A DNA stretch of 64,000 nucleotides from Massilia sp. PAMC28688 (lineage in GTDB: Bacteria; Pseudomonadota; Gammaproteobacteria; Burkholderiales; Burkholderiaceae_D): NCBI RefSeq assembly GCF_019443445.1, contig NZ_CP080378.1, positions 496,001 to 560,000 of the forward strand, written 5' to 3'. Position numbers and translations under genes: made by a program. Positions 47,118 through 56,111 of the stretch are shown here, piece after piece (positions within the stretch are counted from its first letter, which is position 1; each line of letters starts with the position of its first letter). The notes beneath the pieces are model-generated. The model did no database searches. It was not told the DNA's origin and saw only the letters and a list, made by a program, of their open reading frames with translations.

Positions 47118-48709
47118 TATCGTTTTTCCGTATTGGCGGCGCCCAGCAGGCGCGGCTCGGCCACGCCCGACAGCTGGTTGAGGCGCATGTAGGTACGCGG
47201 GCCGGCCACGCCGTCCACCTTGAGGTTTTGCGCAGCCTGGAATGTGCGCAACGCGGCCTGCATGCGCGCGTCGAGCGCCTGCCCCGCCGCGGGCACGGGC
47301 GCATTGCTCAACTGCGCAAGGCGCGCGGCGATCCAGTCCACATCGGCGCCGCTGCCACCGGCGGCAATCTCGTCGCGATAAAAGCGCGGCATCTTCCAGA
47401 ACGTGGTGTAGGCGCCGTCAAAGCGGGCGGTCAGGGCAGACACCGGCACCTTGTGCGCCTTGCCCTGCACCCGCAGCGTCACGCTGGCCTCATCCATGGC
47501 CGTCATCAGCATGTAGCCGACATTCGGCCCGTCGCGCAGCGTGAGAATGGCAGGCCGGTCAAGCTGGCGCAATTCGTACAGCCCGCCGCGCCCCTGATGA
47601 CAGCGCAGGTTCAGGCGCTTGCCCACCTGGCAGGCGTCGCCCTCGGGGAGCGCCTGGCCCCACAAGGTGGCCAGTTCGCGCAGGGCCACCTGTTCATCGC
47701 TGTGCGCCACCGGCATGGCGGCCGGCACTGCTGCCCTGGCAGCCGGCGCGCGTACTGCGGCAACGCTGGCGGCCGGCGCTGCGCGTTCGGGCATCAGGCG
47801 CCAGGCCGCGGCAGCGCTCACCGCCACCCCGGCCAGCACCGCCGTGGCCACCAGCGGCCAGCGCTTTCTGGCTGGCGCCATGCCCGGCTGCTCGGCAAAG
47901 ACTTCCTGCGCCGCGCGCCGCAAAATGGCACGCGTGACGTGCGGGCTGTTTTCAACGTAGGCGCCAAGCAGTGCGCGGTCGCACAGCAGGTTGATGCGGC
48001 GCGGGACACCATGGGTCAGCCGGTGGATGCGGGGAATGAGCGCTGGCGGGAATGGCGCCGCCGCCAGCGCACCCGCCACGGCCAGGCGATGGCCGATATA
48101 GGTGCCCGTTTCTTCTTCGCTCAAGGGACCCAGGTGGTAGCGTGCGATGACCCGCTGCGCCAGCTGCTCGAGCTCGGGGCGGGCCAGCATGGTGCGCAGC
48201 TCCGGCTGGCCGATCAAAATCACCTGCAGCAGCTTGCGCTCGTTGGTTTCAAGGTTGGTCAGCAGGCGAAGCTGCTCAAGTACGTCGGCCGACAGGTTCT
48301 GGGCCTCGTCAATGATCAGCACATTGTTCTTGCCGCCCGCATGGCTGGCCAGCAGGTGCAGGTTGATCGCGTCCACATAGGTCTTGACGCTGAGCGGGCC
48401 GCCGCCCGGCACCGCCACGGCAATCCGGAATTCGTCACAGATCGTCAGCAGCAGCTCCTGCACGGTGAGCTTGGGATTGAAGATGTAGGCCAGCCGGCAG
48501 TTGGCCGGAATCTGCTCGATGAAGCAGCGGCAAACGGTGGTCTTGCCGGCCCCGATTTCGCCGGTCAGCAAGACAAAACCGCCCCCGCTGCCCACCCCGT
48601 ACAGCAGGTGGGCCAGCGCTTCGCGGTGGCGTTCACTCATGAACAGGTAGCGCGGATCAGGGGCGATCGAAAACGGCGATTGCTTCAGATTGAAGAAGTG
48701 GGTGTACAT
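47117..48709 (-). CDS. gspA: GspA/ExeA family ATPase with peptidoglycan-binding domain
   Basis: 530 residues. AAA ATPase domain with P-loop LLTGEIGAGKTTVCRC near residue 50 and Walker B NVLIIDEAQNLSADVLEQLR; membrane helix near residue 280 (LVATAVLAGVAVSAAAAW); periplasmic C39-like half and a C-terminal peptidoglycan-binding domain (LDARMQAALRTFQAAQNLKV). It energises secretin assembly together with GspB. The other type II secretion genes are outside the window. Confidence 0.92.
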   Translation of the reverse strand: MYTHFFNLKQSPFSIAPDPRYLFMSERHREALAHLLYGVGSGGGFVLLTGEIGAGKTTVCRCFIEQIPANCRLAYIFNPKLTVQELLLTICDEFRIAVAVPGGGPLSVKTYVDAINLHLLASHAGGKNNVLIIDEAQNLSADVLEQLRLLTNLETNERKLLQVILIGQPELRTMLARPELEQLAQRVIARYHLGPLSEEETGTYIGHRLAVAGALAAAPFPPALIPRIHRLTHGVPRRINLLCDRALLGAYVENSPHVTRAILRRAAQEVFAEQPGMAPARKRWPLVATAVLAGVAVSAAAAWRLMPERAAPAASVAAVRAPAARAAVPAAMPVAHSDEQVALRELATLWGQALPEGDACQVGKRLNLRCHQGRGGLYELRQLDRPAILTLRDGPNVGYMLMTAMDEASVTLRVQGKAHKVPVSALTARFDGAYTTFWKMPRFYRDEIAAGGSGADVDWIAARLAQLSNAPVPAAGQALDARMQAALRTFQAAQNLKVDGVAGPRTYMRLNQLSGVAEPRLLGAANTEKR

Positions 48710-48736
48710 GGATTCCCGAAAATAGCGCCGGCGCGG

Positions 48737-49255
48737 TCAGCGCAAAATGGGCAGCGGCTTGTATTTGGCGCAGTAGATTTTACTCTTGCTGTTGAAGTAG
48801 ACGATTTTGCTGCCAGGGCGCGAAGCGCGCACCGGGTATTTTGAGGCGTCCAGCGCCTGATGGCCCACACCCGAGGCGGCGCGAATGGATTCGGCCAGCT
48901 TGTCGGGCGCGGCGTCGGTGACGGCGCCAACAAAGATGATGTCGCTCGAATCGTCGCTGACCATGATCTCGCTCACCGGCGTGCCCCACAGCGTCCCTTC
49001 GGCCTTGAACCAGTAGGCACCCTGTGCATGCTTGTATGAAGGGCCGAATGCCTTGGAAAGATAGGCGTGGAAGTAGGCGTTGTCGAGGTGGCTGCGGCAC
49101 AGCACCGCGCTGCCGATCACGGGACCGAAGGTGGACGGGGCGGCGGGGGCCGGGCCATGGGCCATGACCAGCAGCAGCGCCACGCTGGCCAGCGCGCGCT
49201 GCCGCAACCGGCGCCTGGATGGCGCCGCGGCGGCGGAGGCGAGTGCCTGGTCCAT
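48737..49255 (-). CDS. Hypothetical secreted protein
   Basis: 172 residues from ATG 49255, which leads a basic then hydrophobic signal (RRLRQRALASVALLLVMAHG, ending APAA). A longer frame without signal is disregarded. The mature chain contains ITSDxSDIIFVGAV-like SDDSSDIIFVGAVTD and two Cys (VLCRSHLDNA; KIYCAKYKP). No family recognised. It starts 12 nt after a 61-residue gene and is followed by gspA after 27 nt. Confidence 0.7.
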   Translation of the reverse strand: MDQALASAAAAPSRRRLRQRALASVALLLVMAHGPAPAAPSTFGPVIGSAVLCRSHLDNAYFHAYLSKAFGPSYKHAQGAYWFKAEGTLWGTPVSEIMVSDDSSDIIFVGAVTDAAPDKLAESIRAASGVGHQALDASKYPVRASRPGSKIVYFNSKSKIYCAKYKPLPILR

Positions 49256-49266
49256 ATGCGCTGGCG

Positions 49267-49452
49267 CTACAGCTTGGACATCCAGCTGCGGTTGGCGGCA
49301 ATCTGCGCCTTGGCCGATGCCGGCAGGGCTTCGTAACATCCCGGGTGCTGCTTGAGGGCGCTTTCGCGCACTTCCTTTTGCAGCCCGTTAATGACAAAGA
49401 CATACACGGTGGTGCCTTCCATATTTTTCCGCGTACCCATATACCGAATCAT
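49267..49452 (-). CDS. Small hypothetical protein
   Basis: 61 residues: MIRYMGTRKNMEGTTVYVFV, INGLQKEVRESALKQHPGCY, EALPASAKAQIAANRSWMSK. Looks cytoplasmic and compact; I do not recognise it. It directly precedes another unknown gene and the gspA-gspB-mobB run. Confidence 0.6.
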   Translation of the reverse strand: MIRYMGTRKNMEGTTVYVFVINGLQKEVRESALKQHPGCYEALPASAKAQIAANRSWMSKL

Positions 49453-49757
49453 GTCAATCTCCCTACGCTCATGGCGCCTTTGCCCACATTATGACACTTG
49501 CGCGCAACAATTCGCCATCAATTCAACACAAGGAAAAAAAGCCCGCACGGGGCGGGCTTTCGAGGTGAGCAGAAACTGCTCGCGCAACTTGTTGTTGTTG
49601 TTTCCTATGCGGCCAATGCAGCGGGATGCCGCTTCGGCCCGGCCCGGGACTTCATGCCAAAGACGAATGAATAAGTTCCAATGAGAAATGTATCACACCT
49701 GTCCAGGCAGCCCTGTTCGTTTGCCGCGTAGATGTGGCATGAAAGAAACGGAGCACT
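49453..49757. other. Intergenic region with a hairpin and terminator (small RNA candidate)
   Basis: Minus strand, downstream of the LysR gene: a 16-codon frame (49605-49655) with no clear ribosome binding site, the hairpin GAGCAG-AAA-CTGCTC (49567-49581) preceded by repeated ACA triplets, then the terminator at 49534-49560. No larger gene. Confidence 0.45.
49534..49560 (-). terminator. Rho-independent terminator
   Basis: Stem AAAGCCCGC / GCGGGCTTT with a five-base loop and seven T on the minus strand. It lies about 200 nt after the LysR gene, further than usual. Confidence 0.8.
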
Positions 49758-50687
49758 TCAGTGCGGGGCAGAATCGAGCCAGGGGTCGCTCTCGGGATGG
49801 GGGAACTGCGCGCTCATGAAGTCGACAAAGCTGCGTACCTTGAACGACATCAGCTGCCGGCTCGGATAGATGAGATTGACCGGCATGGTGCCCAGCGGGT
49901 GGCCCTTGAGCAGCTGAACCAGGCGGCCACTGCTGAAGTCGTCATCGAGCGTGAAGGAGGACCGCACCATGATGCCCAGGCCCGCCAGCGCGGCATGGCG
50001 CAGCACCAGACCGTTATTGGACACCATGCGGCTCGAAATCGGAATCTCACCCTTGGGCCCCTGCCCATCGAAGGACACCGGCCAGCTGTGGCGCAGTTGT
50101 TCAAAGGCAAAATTAAGCACCTTGTGATTGGACACTTCATACGGCGTCTTCGGCTCGCCATGCCTGGCGACATACTCTGGCGAGGCGCACAGCACCAGCT
50201 TGGACATGGCCAGACGGCGCGCAATCATCGTCGCCTCGAACTTTTGCAGCCCCAGCAAGATGCCGATATCGAAGCCCTCCTCCACCAGGTCGACCGGATA
50301 GTCGGCCAGGGTCACGTCCAGCACCACATCGGGCATCAGCTCGCTGTACATGGGCAGCAGGCGGGCCAGCTGCGACTGGCCAAAGCTGGTCTGGCAGTAA
50401 ATTCGCAGCGTGCCGCTGGCCTTGCGCGCCGATGACGAGGCCATCGCGTCGGCATCATCAATATCGGCAAGGATCTGTTTGACCCGCTCCAGATAGTTGT
50501 GACCGGTTTCCGTCAGCGACAGTTTGCGTGTGGTGCGGTTGAGCAGCCGGGTACCGAGGTGTGCCTCTAAATCTGCAATATTGCGCGTGACGACGGTATT
50601 GGACATGTCCAACACCTGGGCCGCACGGGCGAAACTGCCATGTTCCACCACCTTGGCGAAGACGCGCATTGATTGGAGTCTGTCCAT
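49758..50687 (-). CDS. LysR family transcriptional regulator
   Basis: 309 residues. N-terminal winged helix (FAKVVEHGSFARAAQVLDMS, NIADLEAHLGTRLLNRTTRK) and the periplasmic-binding-like effector domain from about residue 90. It closely resembles the CrgA/AaeR-type LysR group. Divergent from three small secreted genes at 50844 onward, with a 156 bp gap, so it may control them. Effector unknown. Confidence 0.92.
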   Translation of the reverse strand: MDRLQSMRVFAKVVEHGSFARAAQVLDMSNTVVTRNIADLEAHLGTRLLNRTTRKLSLTETGHNYLERVKQILADIDDADAMASSSARKASGTLRIYCQTSFGQSQLARLLPMYSELMPDVVLDVTLADYPVDLVEEGFDIGILLGLQKFEATMIARRLAMSKLVLCASPEYVARHGEPKTPYEVSNHKVLNFAFEQLRHSWPVSFDGQGPKGEIPISSRMVSNNGLVLRHAALAGLGIMVRSSFTLDDDFSSGRLVQLLKGHPLGTMPVNLIYPSRQLMSFKVRSFVDFMSAQFPHPESDPWLDSAPH

Positions 50688-50843
50688 TTTGAGTCCGATT
50701 ATCCCGATTTACGCAACATTGTATTGCCAGTATTCACCTTTTTTACCTCGGCTGCAACACGTAGACTTCGTTTCATGGATGAGCGAACAACGCTCCTCGC
50801 CACCGCCGAAGCGGTGATTAACCAACCACTTAGGAGAAATACC

Positions 50844-51104
50844 ATGAATGCATCGAAACTGTTTGCCGCCCTCGCCACCGTCGCTTTTGCCGGTTCCGCC
50901 TTTGCCGCCGACGTGCCTGCCGCTAACGCCACCGTGACCGCCGCCGCTGCCACCGCCCAGGTCAGTGTTGCCGCCAAGAGCCTGGCAGCCACCCAGGGCA
51001 AGACTGGCGTGCGTACCCGCGCCGAAGTGCGCGCCGAAGCGACCGAAGCGGTCAAGAACCACCGCGCGACCGAAGCCGGCCAGTTCGACTGGATCGCCAA
51101 GTAA
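50844..51104 (+). CDS. Small Ala-rich secreted protein, tandem paralogue 1
   Basis: 86 residues from ATG 50844. Signal peptide MNASKLFAALATVAFAGSAF, ending AFA|ADVPA, then an Ala/Thr/Val-rich helix-forming stretch and a conserved C-terminus with the motif RATEAGQFDWIAK. The paralogues at 51170 and 51458 share the start, the ribosome site AGGAGAAATACC and the C-terminal motif. Periplasmic or secreted; function unknown. First of three, facing away from the LysR gene. Confidence 0.75.
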   Translation: MNASKLFAALATVAFAGSAFAADVPAANATVTAAAATAQVSVAAKSLAATQGKTGVRTRAEVRAEATEAVKNHRATEAGQFDWIAK

Positions 51105-51169
51105 TCCACTGCCCACAGTTCAACTGTAGATTCGGTCGGCGCACCGCGCCACTTACCAGGAGAAATACC

Positions 51170-51412
51170 ATGAATGCATCGAAATTGTTCACCGCCATCG
51201 CCGCACTCGTATTTGCCGGTTCCGCTGCCGCCGCCGATACCCCGGTTGCCACCACCGCCGTGACCACCGCCGCCGTTGCCGCCGCCGCCCAGGCCGTCGC
51301 CATCGCCCAGCCAGCCGGCAACAGCCGCGAGCAGGTTCGCGCCGAAGCCATCAGCGCCGCCAAGCAGCGCCGCGCGACGGAAGCTGGCCAGGCCGACTGG
51401 TTCATGAAGTAA
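51170..51412 (+). CDS. Small Ala-rich secreted protein, tandem paralogue 2
   Basis: 80 residues. Begins MNASKLFTAIAALVFAGSAA, ends RRATEAGQADWFMK. The 27 bases from AGGAGAAATACC through the fifth codon match paralogue 1. The middle is an Ala/Val/Thr run with RAEAISAAKQ before the tail. No transmembrane helix beyond the signal peptide. Confidence 0.75.
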   Translation: MNASKLFTAIAALVFAGSAAAADTPVATTAVTTAAVAAAAQAVAIAQPAGNSREQVRAEAISAAKQRRATEAGQADWFMK

Positions 51413-51457
51413 GCAGCCGCATCTGAAGTAACTGAGCAAGAAACCAGGAGAAATACC

Positions 51458-51715
51458 ATGAATGCATCGAAACTCTGCACCGCTATTGCCGCTCTCGCCT
51501 TTGCCGGCACCGCCCTGGCTGCCGACGCTCCGGCCGCAACTGCTGCTACCGCTGCCACCGCAGCCGCCGCCGCCCAGGTCGCCGCAGCCCAGGCAGCCGT
51601 TGTCGCCGCCGAACAGGAACAAGCCGCGCGCCGCGCCAGCCGCGCCAAGGCGATCGAAGCGAACAGCAACCGCCGCGCCTCCGAAGCAAGCCAGTTCGAC
51701 TGGATCATGAAGTAA
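51458..51715 (+). CDS. Small Ala-rich secreted protein, tandem paralogue 3
   Basis: 85 residues. Begins MNASKLCTAIAALAFAGTAL, ends RRASEASQFDWIMK. The middle is almost pure Ala with a basic heptad-like stretch EQEQAARRASRAKAIE. The only Cys is inside the signal peptide, at a position that is Phe in the other two paralogues. Last gene of the set, closed by a terminator. Confidence 0.75.
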   Translation: MNASKLCTAIAALAFAGTALAADAPAATAATAATAAAAAQVAAAQAAVVAAEQEQAARRASRAKAIEANSNRRASEASQFDWIMK

Positions 51716-51734
51716 TCTGGTTTCAGTGTCGCAA

Positions 51735-51771
51735 AGCGCCTCGGCCCGGTAACGGCCCGAGGCGCTTTTCT
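51735..51771 (+). terminator. Rho-independent terminator after the three paralogues
   Basis: Stem AGCGCCTCGG / CCGAGGCGCT with a second inner pair and four T. Confidence 0.85.
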
Positions 51772-51824
51772 ATTGGCACCTGCCAAAAATGTCTTACCAT
51801 GCATGCACTTGAACGGGAGAGCAG

Positions 51825-53162
51825 ATGGGCATGGACTGGAACAAGCTGGTGTCAAGCAGGCGCCTGGGACGCGAACAGGACGCCGGCCGCCCCGATGCGC
51901 GCTCGGAGTTTCTCAAGGACTGGGACCGCATTGTGTATTCGAGCGCGTTCCGGCGCATGCAGGACAAGACCCAGGTATTCCCGCTGTCGGACAGCGACTA
52001 TGTCCGCACCCGGCTGACCCACAGCATCGAAGTGTCGTCCGTGGGCCGCTCGCTGGGCATGCTGTGCGGAGAATTCATCCTGCAGCAGCCCGGCGCGCCG
52101 GACATCCTGCCCCAGGACTTTGGCAGTATCGTCGCAGCCAGCTGCCTGGCCCACGACCTGGGCAATCCACCTTTCGGCCATTCGGGCGAAGACGCCATCC
52201 AGAGCTGGTTTCGCGACGGCGGCGCGCGCTATCTCGACGGCCTGAGCCAGGCCGAACAGGCCGACCTGCGCGACTTTGAAGGCAATGCCCAGGGCTTTCG
52301 CCTGATCACGCGCTTGCAAAATGCGCTCGACCGGGGCGGCTTCCAGCTGACCTATGCCGTGCTGTCCACCTTTCTCAAGTATCCGCGCGGCTCGGTGCTG
52401 GCCGATGCCAACGGCCGCCTGATCAGCGAAAAGAAATTCAACTTCTTCCAGCACGACGCGCCCACCTTCGAGCGCGTGGCAAGCGAAACAGGCTTGATCA
52501 GGAAAAGCAATGGCAGCTGCGCGCGCCACCCGCTGGCCTTTCTCATGGAAGCGGCAGACGATATCTGTTACGGCGTGGTCGACCTGGAAGACGGGCACCG
52601 CGTGGGCCGCGTATCGTTCAGGGAAGTCGAAGCGCTGCTGATGCCGATTGCCTTTGACGGCGCCGGCAGCACCAGCGAATCGTACACCCAGGTGCACGAT
52701 AATACGGGCCGCGTGGAATATCTGCGGGCGCGCGCCATCGGCGTCTTGATCCATGCCGTGGTCGAGGCATTCAAGACCCATTACGCCGCGCTCATGGCAG
52801 GCACGTTTGAATCGTCCCTGGTTGACCGCTGCGCCTTTGCGCCCCAGCTGCGCGCCATTGCCGAGCTGTCACGCGCCCAGATCTATTCGACGCCGGCGGT
52901 CCTGCAGATCGAGGCGGCCGGCTTCGAGATCCTGGGTGGCCTGCTTGCCAAATTCGTGCCCGCCCTGGTACAGGAGCCGGCACTGCGCTCCAGCGCCCAC
53001 AGGAAAATCGTGCAGATCGTACCGGCGCAGTTCGCTGCCGGCGCCACCCGCTACCAGCGGCTGCTTGGCGCCACCGATTACGTGTCCGGCATGACCGATT
53101 CGTTCGCCCTGACACTGTTCCGGCGCCTGAACGGCATCGAGATGCCCGGCAGCGGATTTTGA
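51825..53162 (+). CDS. dgt: Deoxyguanosinetriphosphate triphosphohydrolase
   Basis: 445 residues. HD-domain enzyme that removes triphosphate from dGTP, keeping dNTP pools low. Metal-binding HD motif SSCLAHDLGNPPFGHSGED and preceding RLTHSIEVSSVGRS are present. Length is near the long Dgt class (E. coli 505). Start ATG 51825 has GGAGAGC upstream; ATG 51831 is possible. Confidence 0.93.
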   Translation: MGMDWNKLVSSRRLGREQDAGRPDARSEFLKDWDRIVYSSAFRRMQDKTQVFPLSDSDYVRTRLTHSIEVSSVGRSLGMLCGEFILQQPGAPDILPQDFGSIVAASCLAHDLGNPPFGHSGEDAIQSWFRDGGARYLDGLSQAEQADLRDFEGNAQGFRLITRLQNALDRGGFQLTYAVLSTFLKYPRGSVLADANGRLISEKKFNFFQHDAPTFERVASETGLIRKSNGSCARHPLAFLMEAADDICYGVVDLEDGHRVGRVSFREVEALLMPIAFDGAGSTSESYTQVHDNTGRVEYLRARAIGVLIHAVVEAFKTHYAALMAGTFESSLVDRCAFAPQLRAIAELSRAQIYSTPAVLQIEAAGFEILGGLLAKFVPALVQEPALRSSAHRKIVQIVPAQFAAGATRYQRLLGATDYVSGMTDSFALTLFRRLNGIEMPGSGF

Positions 53163-53334
53163 CACCACGCATCCTGGAAACGCTTCACCCGATAATACTA
53201 TGACACTGGACCAGCACCAAAGGCATACCATTATAACCGCTGGCTAACTCTTTAAGATTCAACGGCTTAGTCACGCCATCCAGCGCCCGCCCCCAATGCC
53301 AATTCCGGCAATAACAATACCACTTAAATACCTG

Positions 53335-53363
53335 TTGACAAGGTGGTTACACGACCCTATAGT
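53335..53363 (+). promoter_or_regulatory. Sigma70 promoter of the GlcNAc operon
   Basis: TTGACA (53335-53340), 17 bp spacer, TATAGT (53358-53363), 30 nt before the kinase start. An ACCAC / GTGGT pair (53319-53323 and 53343-53347) brackets the -35; it could be part of an operator for the GntR regulator but I cannot confirm this. Confidence 0.75.
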
Positions 53364-53393
53364 GCCCTCTCCTGATCACAACCCAACTGCTCA

Positions 53394-54266
53394 ATGATCG
53401 AATATCTCATCGGCGTCGACGGCGGCGGAACCGGCACCCGCGTACGGCTGGCAAGCGCTGATGGCGTGGAGCTGGCGCAAGGCAGCGGCGGGCCATCGGG
53501 GCTCTCGCTTGGCATCTCCAACGCCTGGCAGTCGATTGACGAGGCGATCAACAAGGCGTTCGCCAGCGCTGCCCTGGCCCGCCCGGCCAATGCGCACATC
53601 GCCATTGGCCTTGGCCTGGCCGGGGTGCATAACCAGCAGTGGGCAGCCGAATTTCAAGCCGCCAGCCCCGGTTTTGGCGCACTCAAGCTCCATCACGACG
53701 GTTTCACCACCCTGCTTGGCGCGCACCAGGGCAAGAGCGGCATCATTGTCGCCATCGGCACCGGCAGCGTGGGCGAAGCCCTGCTGGCCGACGGCAGCGA
53801 ACGCGAAGTGGGCGGCTGGGGCTTCCCGGCCGGGGATGAAGCAAGCGGCGGCTGGATTGGCCTGCGCGCGGTCAACCATATCCAGAAAGTGCTCGACGGG
53901 CGCGCCCACCACAGCGATTTTGCCCAGGCCGTGATCGATGCCTGCGGCGGCGAGCGCAATGCCATCCAGGTCTGGCTGGGCAAGGCCACCCAGACTGCCT
54001 ATGCCTCGCTGGCACCGATCGTCATTGCCCATGCGGACAGTAACGTCGTCGCGCGCGCCATGCTGGTGGAGGCGGCGCGCGAGGTGGCCGCCATCGCCGA
54101 TGCGCTCGACCCGGACGGCACGCTGCCACTGGCCTTGTGCGGCGGCCTGGGCGCTCCCCTGCGCAGTTACCTGCCGGGGGCGCTGCTGGCGCGCACGGTG
54201 ACGCCACAGGGCGACGCCGCCAGCGGCGCGCTGCGCATGATTGCCATGTACCTACAGGGAGATTGA
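53394..54266 (+). CDS. N-acetylglucosamine kinase (BadF/BcrAD ATPase family)
   Basis: 290 residues. Phosphorylates intracellular GlcNAc to GlcNAc-6-phosphate. Nucleotide motifs IGVDGGGTGTRVRLA (phosphate 1) and IVAIGTGSVGEALL (phosphate 2), and GWGFPAGDEASGGWIG for the sugar. Same fold as eukaryotic NagK rather than E. coli ROK-family NagK. First gene after a strong promoter. The next start is one base after its stop. Confidence 0.9.
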   Translation: MIEYLIGVDGGGTGTRVRLASADGVELAQGSGGPSGLSLGISNAWQSIDEAINKAFASAALARPANAHIAIGLGLAGVHNQQWAAEFQAASPGFGALKLHHDGFTTLLGAHQGKSGIIVAIGTGSVGEALLADGSEREVGGWGFPAGDEASGGWIGLRAVNHIQKVLDGRAHHSDFAQAVIDACGGERNAIQVWLGKATQTAYASLAPIVIAHADSNVVARAMLVEAAREVAAIADALDPDGTLPLALCGGLGAPLRSYLPGALLARTVTPQGDAASGALRMIAMYLQGD

Positions 54267-54267
54267 C

Positions 54268-55002
54268 ATGCTTGCCCAGCTGCGCGACTTCAAACGCGAT
54301 ACCGACAGTGTCACGCCCCTGTACGTGCAGCTGGCGAACAAACTCTCGTCAGGCATCACCAGTGGCGACTGGCGTGCCAATGAAGCGCTGCCGTCCGAGC
54401 GCATGCTGTCGGACATGCTGGACATTTCGCGCGTGACGGCGCGCAAGGCCATCGACATGCTGTGCGAGCGCGGCATGCTCACCCGCCGGCGCGGCTCGGG
54501 GACCTACATCACGCCCAAGCTGGAGCAGCCGCTGGCGCGCCTGACCAGCTTTTCCGAAGAACTGAGCCAGCGCGGCTTTGCTGCCGGCTCGCGCTGGATC
54601 GAACGGAAAACGGGCATTGCCACGCCGGTCGAGCTGCTCTCGCTCGGCCTGTCGCCCAACATGCCGGTGGTGCGCCTGAAACGCCTGCGCACGGCCGACG
54701 ATGTGGTCATGGCCATCGAAACGACCACCATCCCGGCCATCCACATGCCGGACCCGCATGGGGTGATCGATTCCCTGTACGGCTACCTCGAAGCGCGCGG
54801 CGCCATCCCCATGCGCGCGCAGCAGCACATCAAGGCCGTCAATGCCAGCGCCGAGCAGGCGCGCCTGGCTGGACTGGCGCCCGGAGCGGCCATGTTGCAC
54901 ATTACGCGCGTGAGCTATCTTGAAAGCGGCGCCGCGGTGGAGCTTACACACTCATACTGCCGTAGTGATTATTATGAATTCGTAGCGGAGTCGCGCAGAT
55001 GA
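54268..55002 (+). CDS. GntR family regulator (HutC/UTRA type, NagR-like)
   Basis: 244 residues from ATG 54268. N-terminal winged helix (residues about 18-80: YVQLANKLSSGITSGDWRAN, SERMLSDMLDISRVTARKAI, GSGTYI) and a C-terminal UTRA effector domain from about 100. The effector of homologues is GlcN-6-P or GlcNAc-6-P, so this is the likely repressor of the operon it belongs to. Overlaps nagA by four bases (ATGA). Confidence 0.9.
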   Translation: MLAQLRDFKRDTDSVTPLYVQLANKLSSGITSGDWRANEALPSERMLSDMLDISRVTARKAIDMLCERGMLTRRRGSGTYITPKLEQPLARLTSFSEELSQRGFAAGSRWIERKTGIATPVELLSLGLSPNMPVVRLKRLRTADDVVMAIETTTIPAIHMPDPHGVIDSLYGYLEARGAIPMRAQQHIKAVNASAEQARLAGLAPGAAMLHITRVSYLESGAAVELTHSYCRSDYYEFVAESRR

Positions 55003-56111
55003 GAGAAACTATTAAAGGCAATATCCTGACCCCGCAAGGCTGGGTCGGCGGCAGTATCGGCTACAGCACCCGTATCGACGCCATTGAAGGCGGCCCGGTG
55101 GACCCGGCAGCCAACGGCGACGATTACATCATCCCCGGCTTTATCGACCTGCACGTGCATGGCGGCGGTGGGCGCGACATCATGCAGGCGGGCGACGCGC
55201 CGCACGTGGTCGCGGCCATGCACGCAAAGCACGGCACCACCAGCCTGCTGGCTACCACCATGACCGCGCCGCCGGAGGAAATCACGGCAGCGCTGGTGGC
55301 CATCGGCCAGGCGTGCGCCGCGCGCCGCCCCGGCTCGGCCCACATCCTGGGCGTGCACCTGGAAGGACCGTATATCAATTCCGGCAAGCTGGGAGCGCAG
55401 CCCAACTATGCGCGCGCGGCCTCGCTGGCCGAGGTGCAGGAAATGGGCCGCCATGCGCCACTGCGCCTGATCACCGTGGCGCCCGAGATTGCCGGCCACC
55501 TGCAGCTGGTGCGCGAACTGGCCGACGCCGGCATCCGGGTACAGATTGGCCACACCCTCGGTTCGTACGAAGACGGCGTGGCGGCCCTGGAGCATGGCGC
55601 CGCGGGCTTTACGCACCTGTTCAACGCCATGAGCGGCCTGCATCACCGCGAGCCGGGCATGGTGGGGGCGGCCCTGGCGCACGCACGGTATGCAGAACTG
55701 ATCCCGGACCTCATGCACGTGCACCCGGGCGCCATCAAGGTGGCGCTGCGCGCCATTCCGCACCTGTACTGCGTGACCGATTCCACCGCCGCCACCGGCA
55801 TGCCCGACGGCGAGTACATGCTGGGCCGGCACCGGGTACAGAAGTGCATGGGCGGCGTGCGCCTGCCCGACGGCACCCTGGCCGGCAGCACGCTCACCAT
55901 GGACCAGGCGCTGCGCAACCTGGTGGGGCTGGGACTGGACCTGGCGGACGCCTCGCGCCGCGTGTCCACCTACGCCGCCGACTACCTGGGCGAAACCGAG
56001 CGCGGCCGCCTGGCCACCGGTGCATTTGCCGACATGGTCGTGCTGGACCGCGACCTCCATATCAAGGCAGTCTACATAGAAGGAGAAGCCTGTGACCTCA
56101 CTGATGCTTAA
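54999..56111 (+). CDS. nagA: N-acetylglucosamine-6-phosphate deacetylase
   Basis: 370 residues. Metal-binding H-x-H in FIDLHVHGGGGRDIMQ, HLEGPYIN, QIGHTLGS, FTHLFNAMSGLHHREPG and the catalytic aspartate in CVTDSTAATGMPDG. Makes glucosamine-6-phosphate and acetate. The last 20 bases overlap the following gene. Confidence 0.96.
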   Translation: MRETIKGNILTPQGWVGGSIGYSTRIDAIEGGPVDPAANGDDYIIPGFIDLHVHGGGGRDIMQAGDAPHVVAAMHAKHGTTSLLATTMTAPPEEITAALVAIGQACAARRPGSAHILGVHLEGPYINSGKLGAQPNYARAASLAEVQEMGRHAPLRLITVAPEIAGHLQLVRELADAGIRVQIGHTLGSYEDGVAALEHGAAGFTHLFNAMSGLHHREPGMVGAALAHARYAELIPDLMHVHPGAIKVALRAIPHLYCVTDSTAATGMPDGEYMLGRHRVQKCMGGVRLPDGTLAGSTLTMDQALRNLVGLGLDLADASRRVSTYAADYLGETERGRLATGAFADMVVLDRDLHIKAVYIEGEACDLTDA

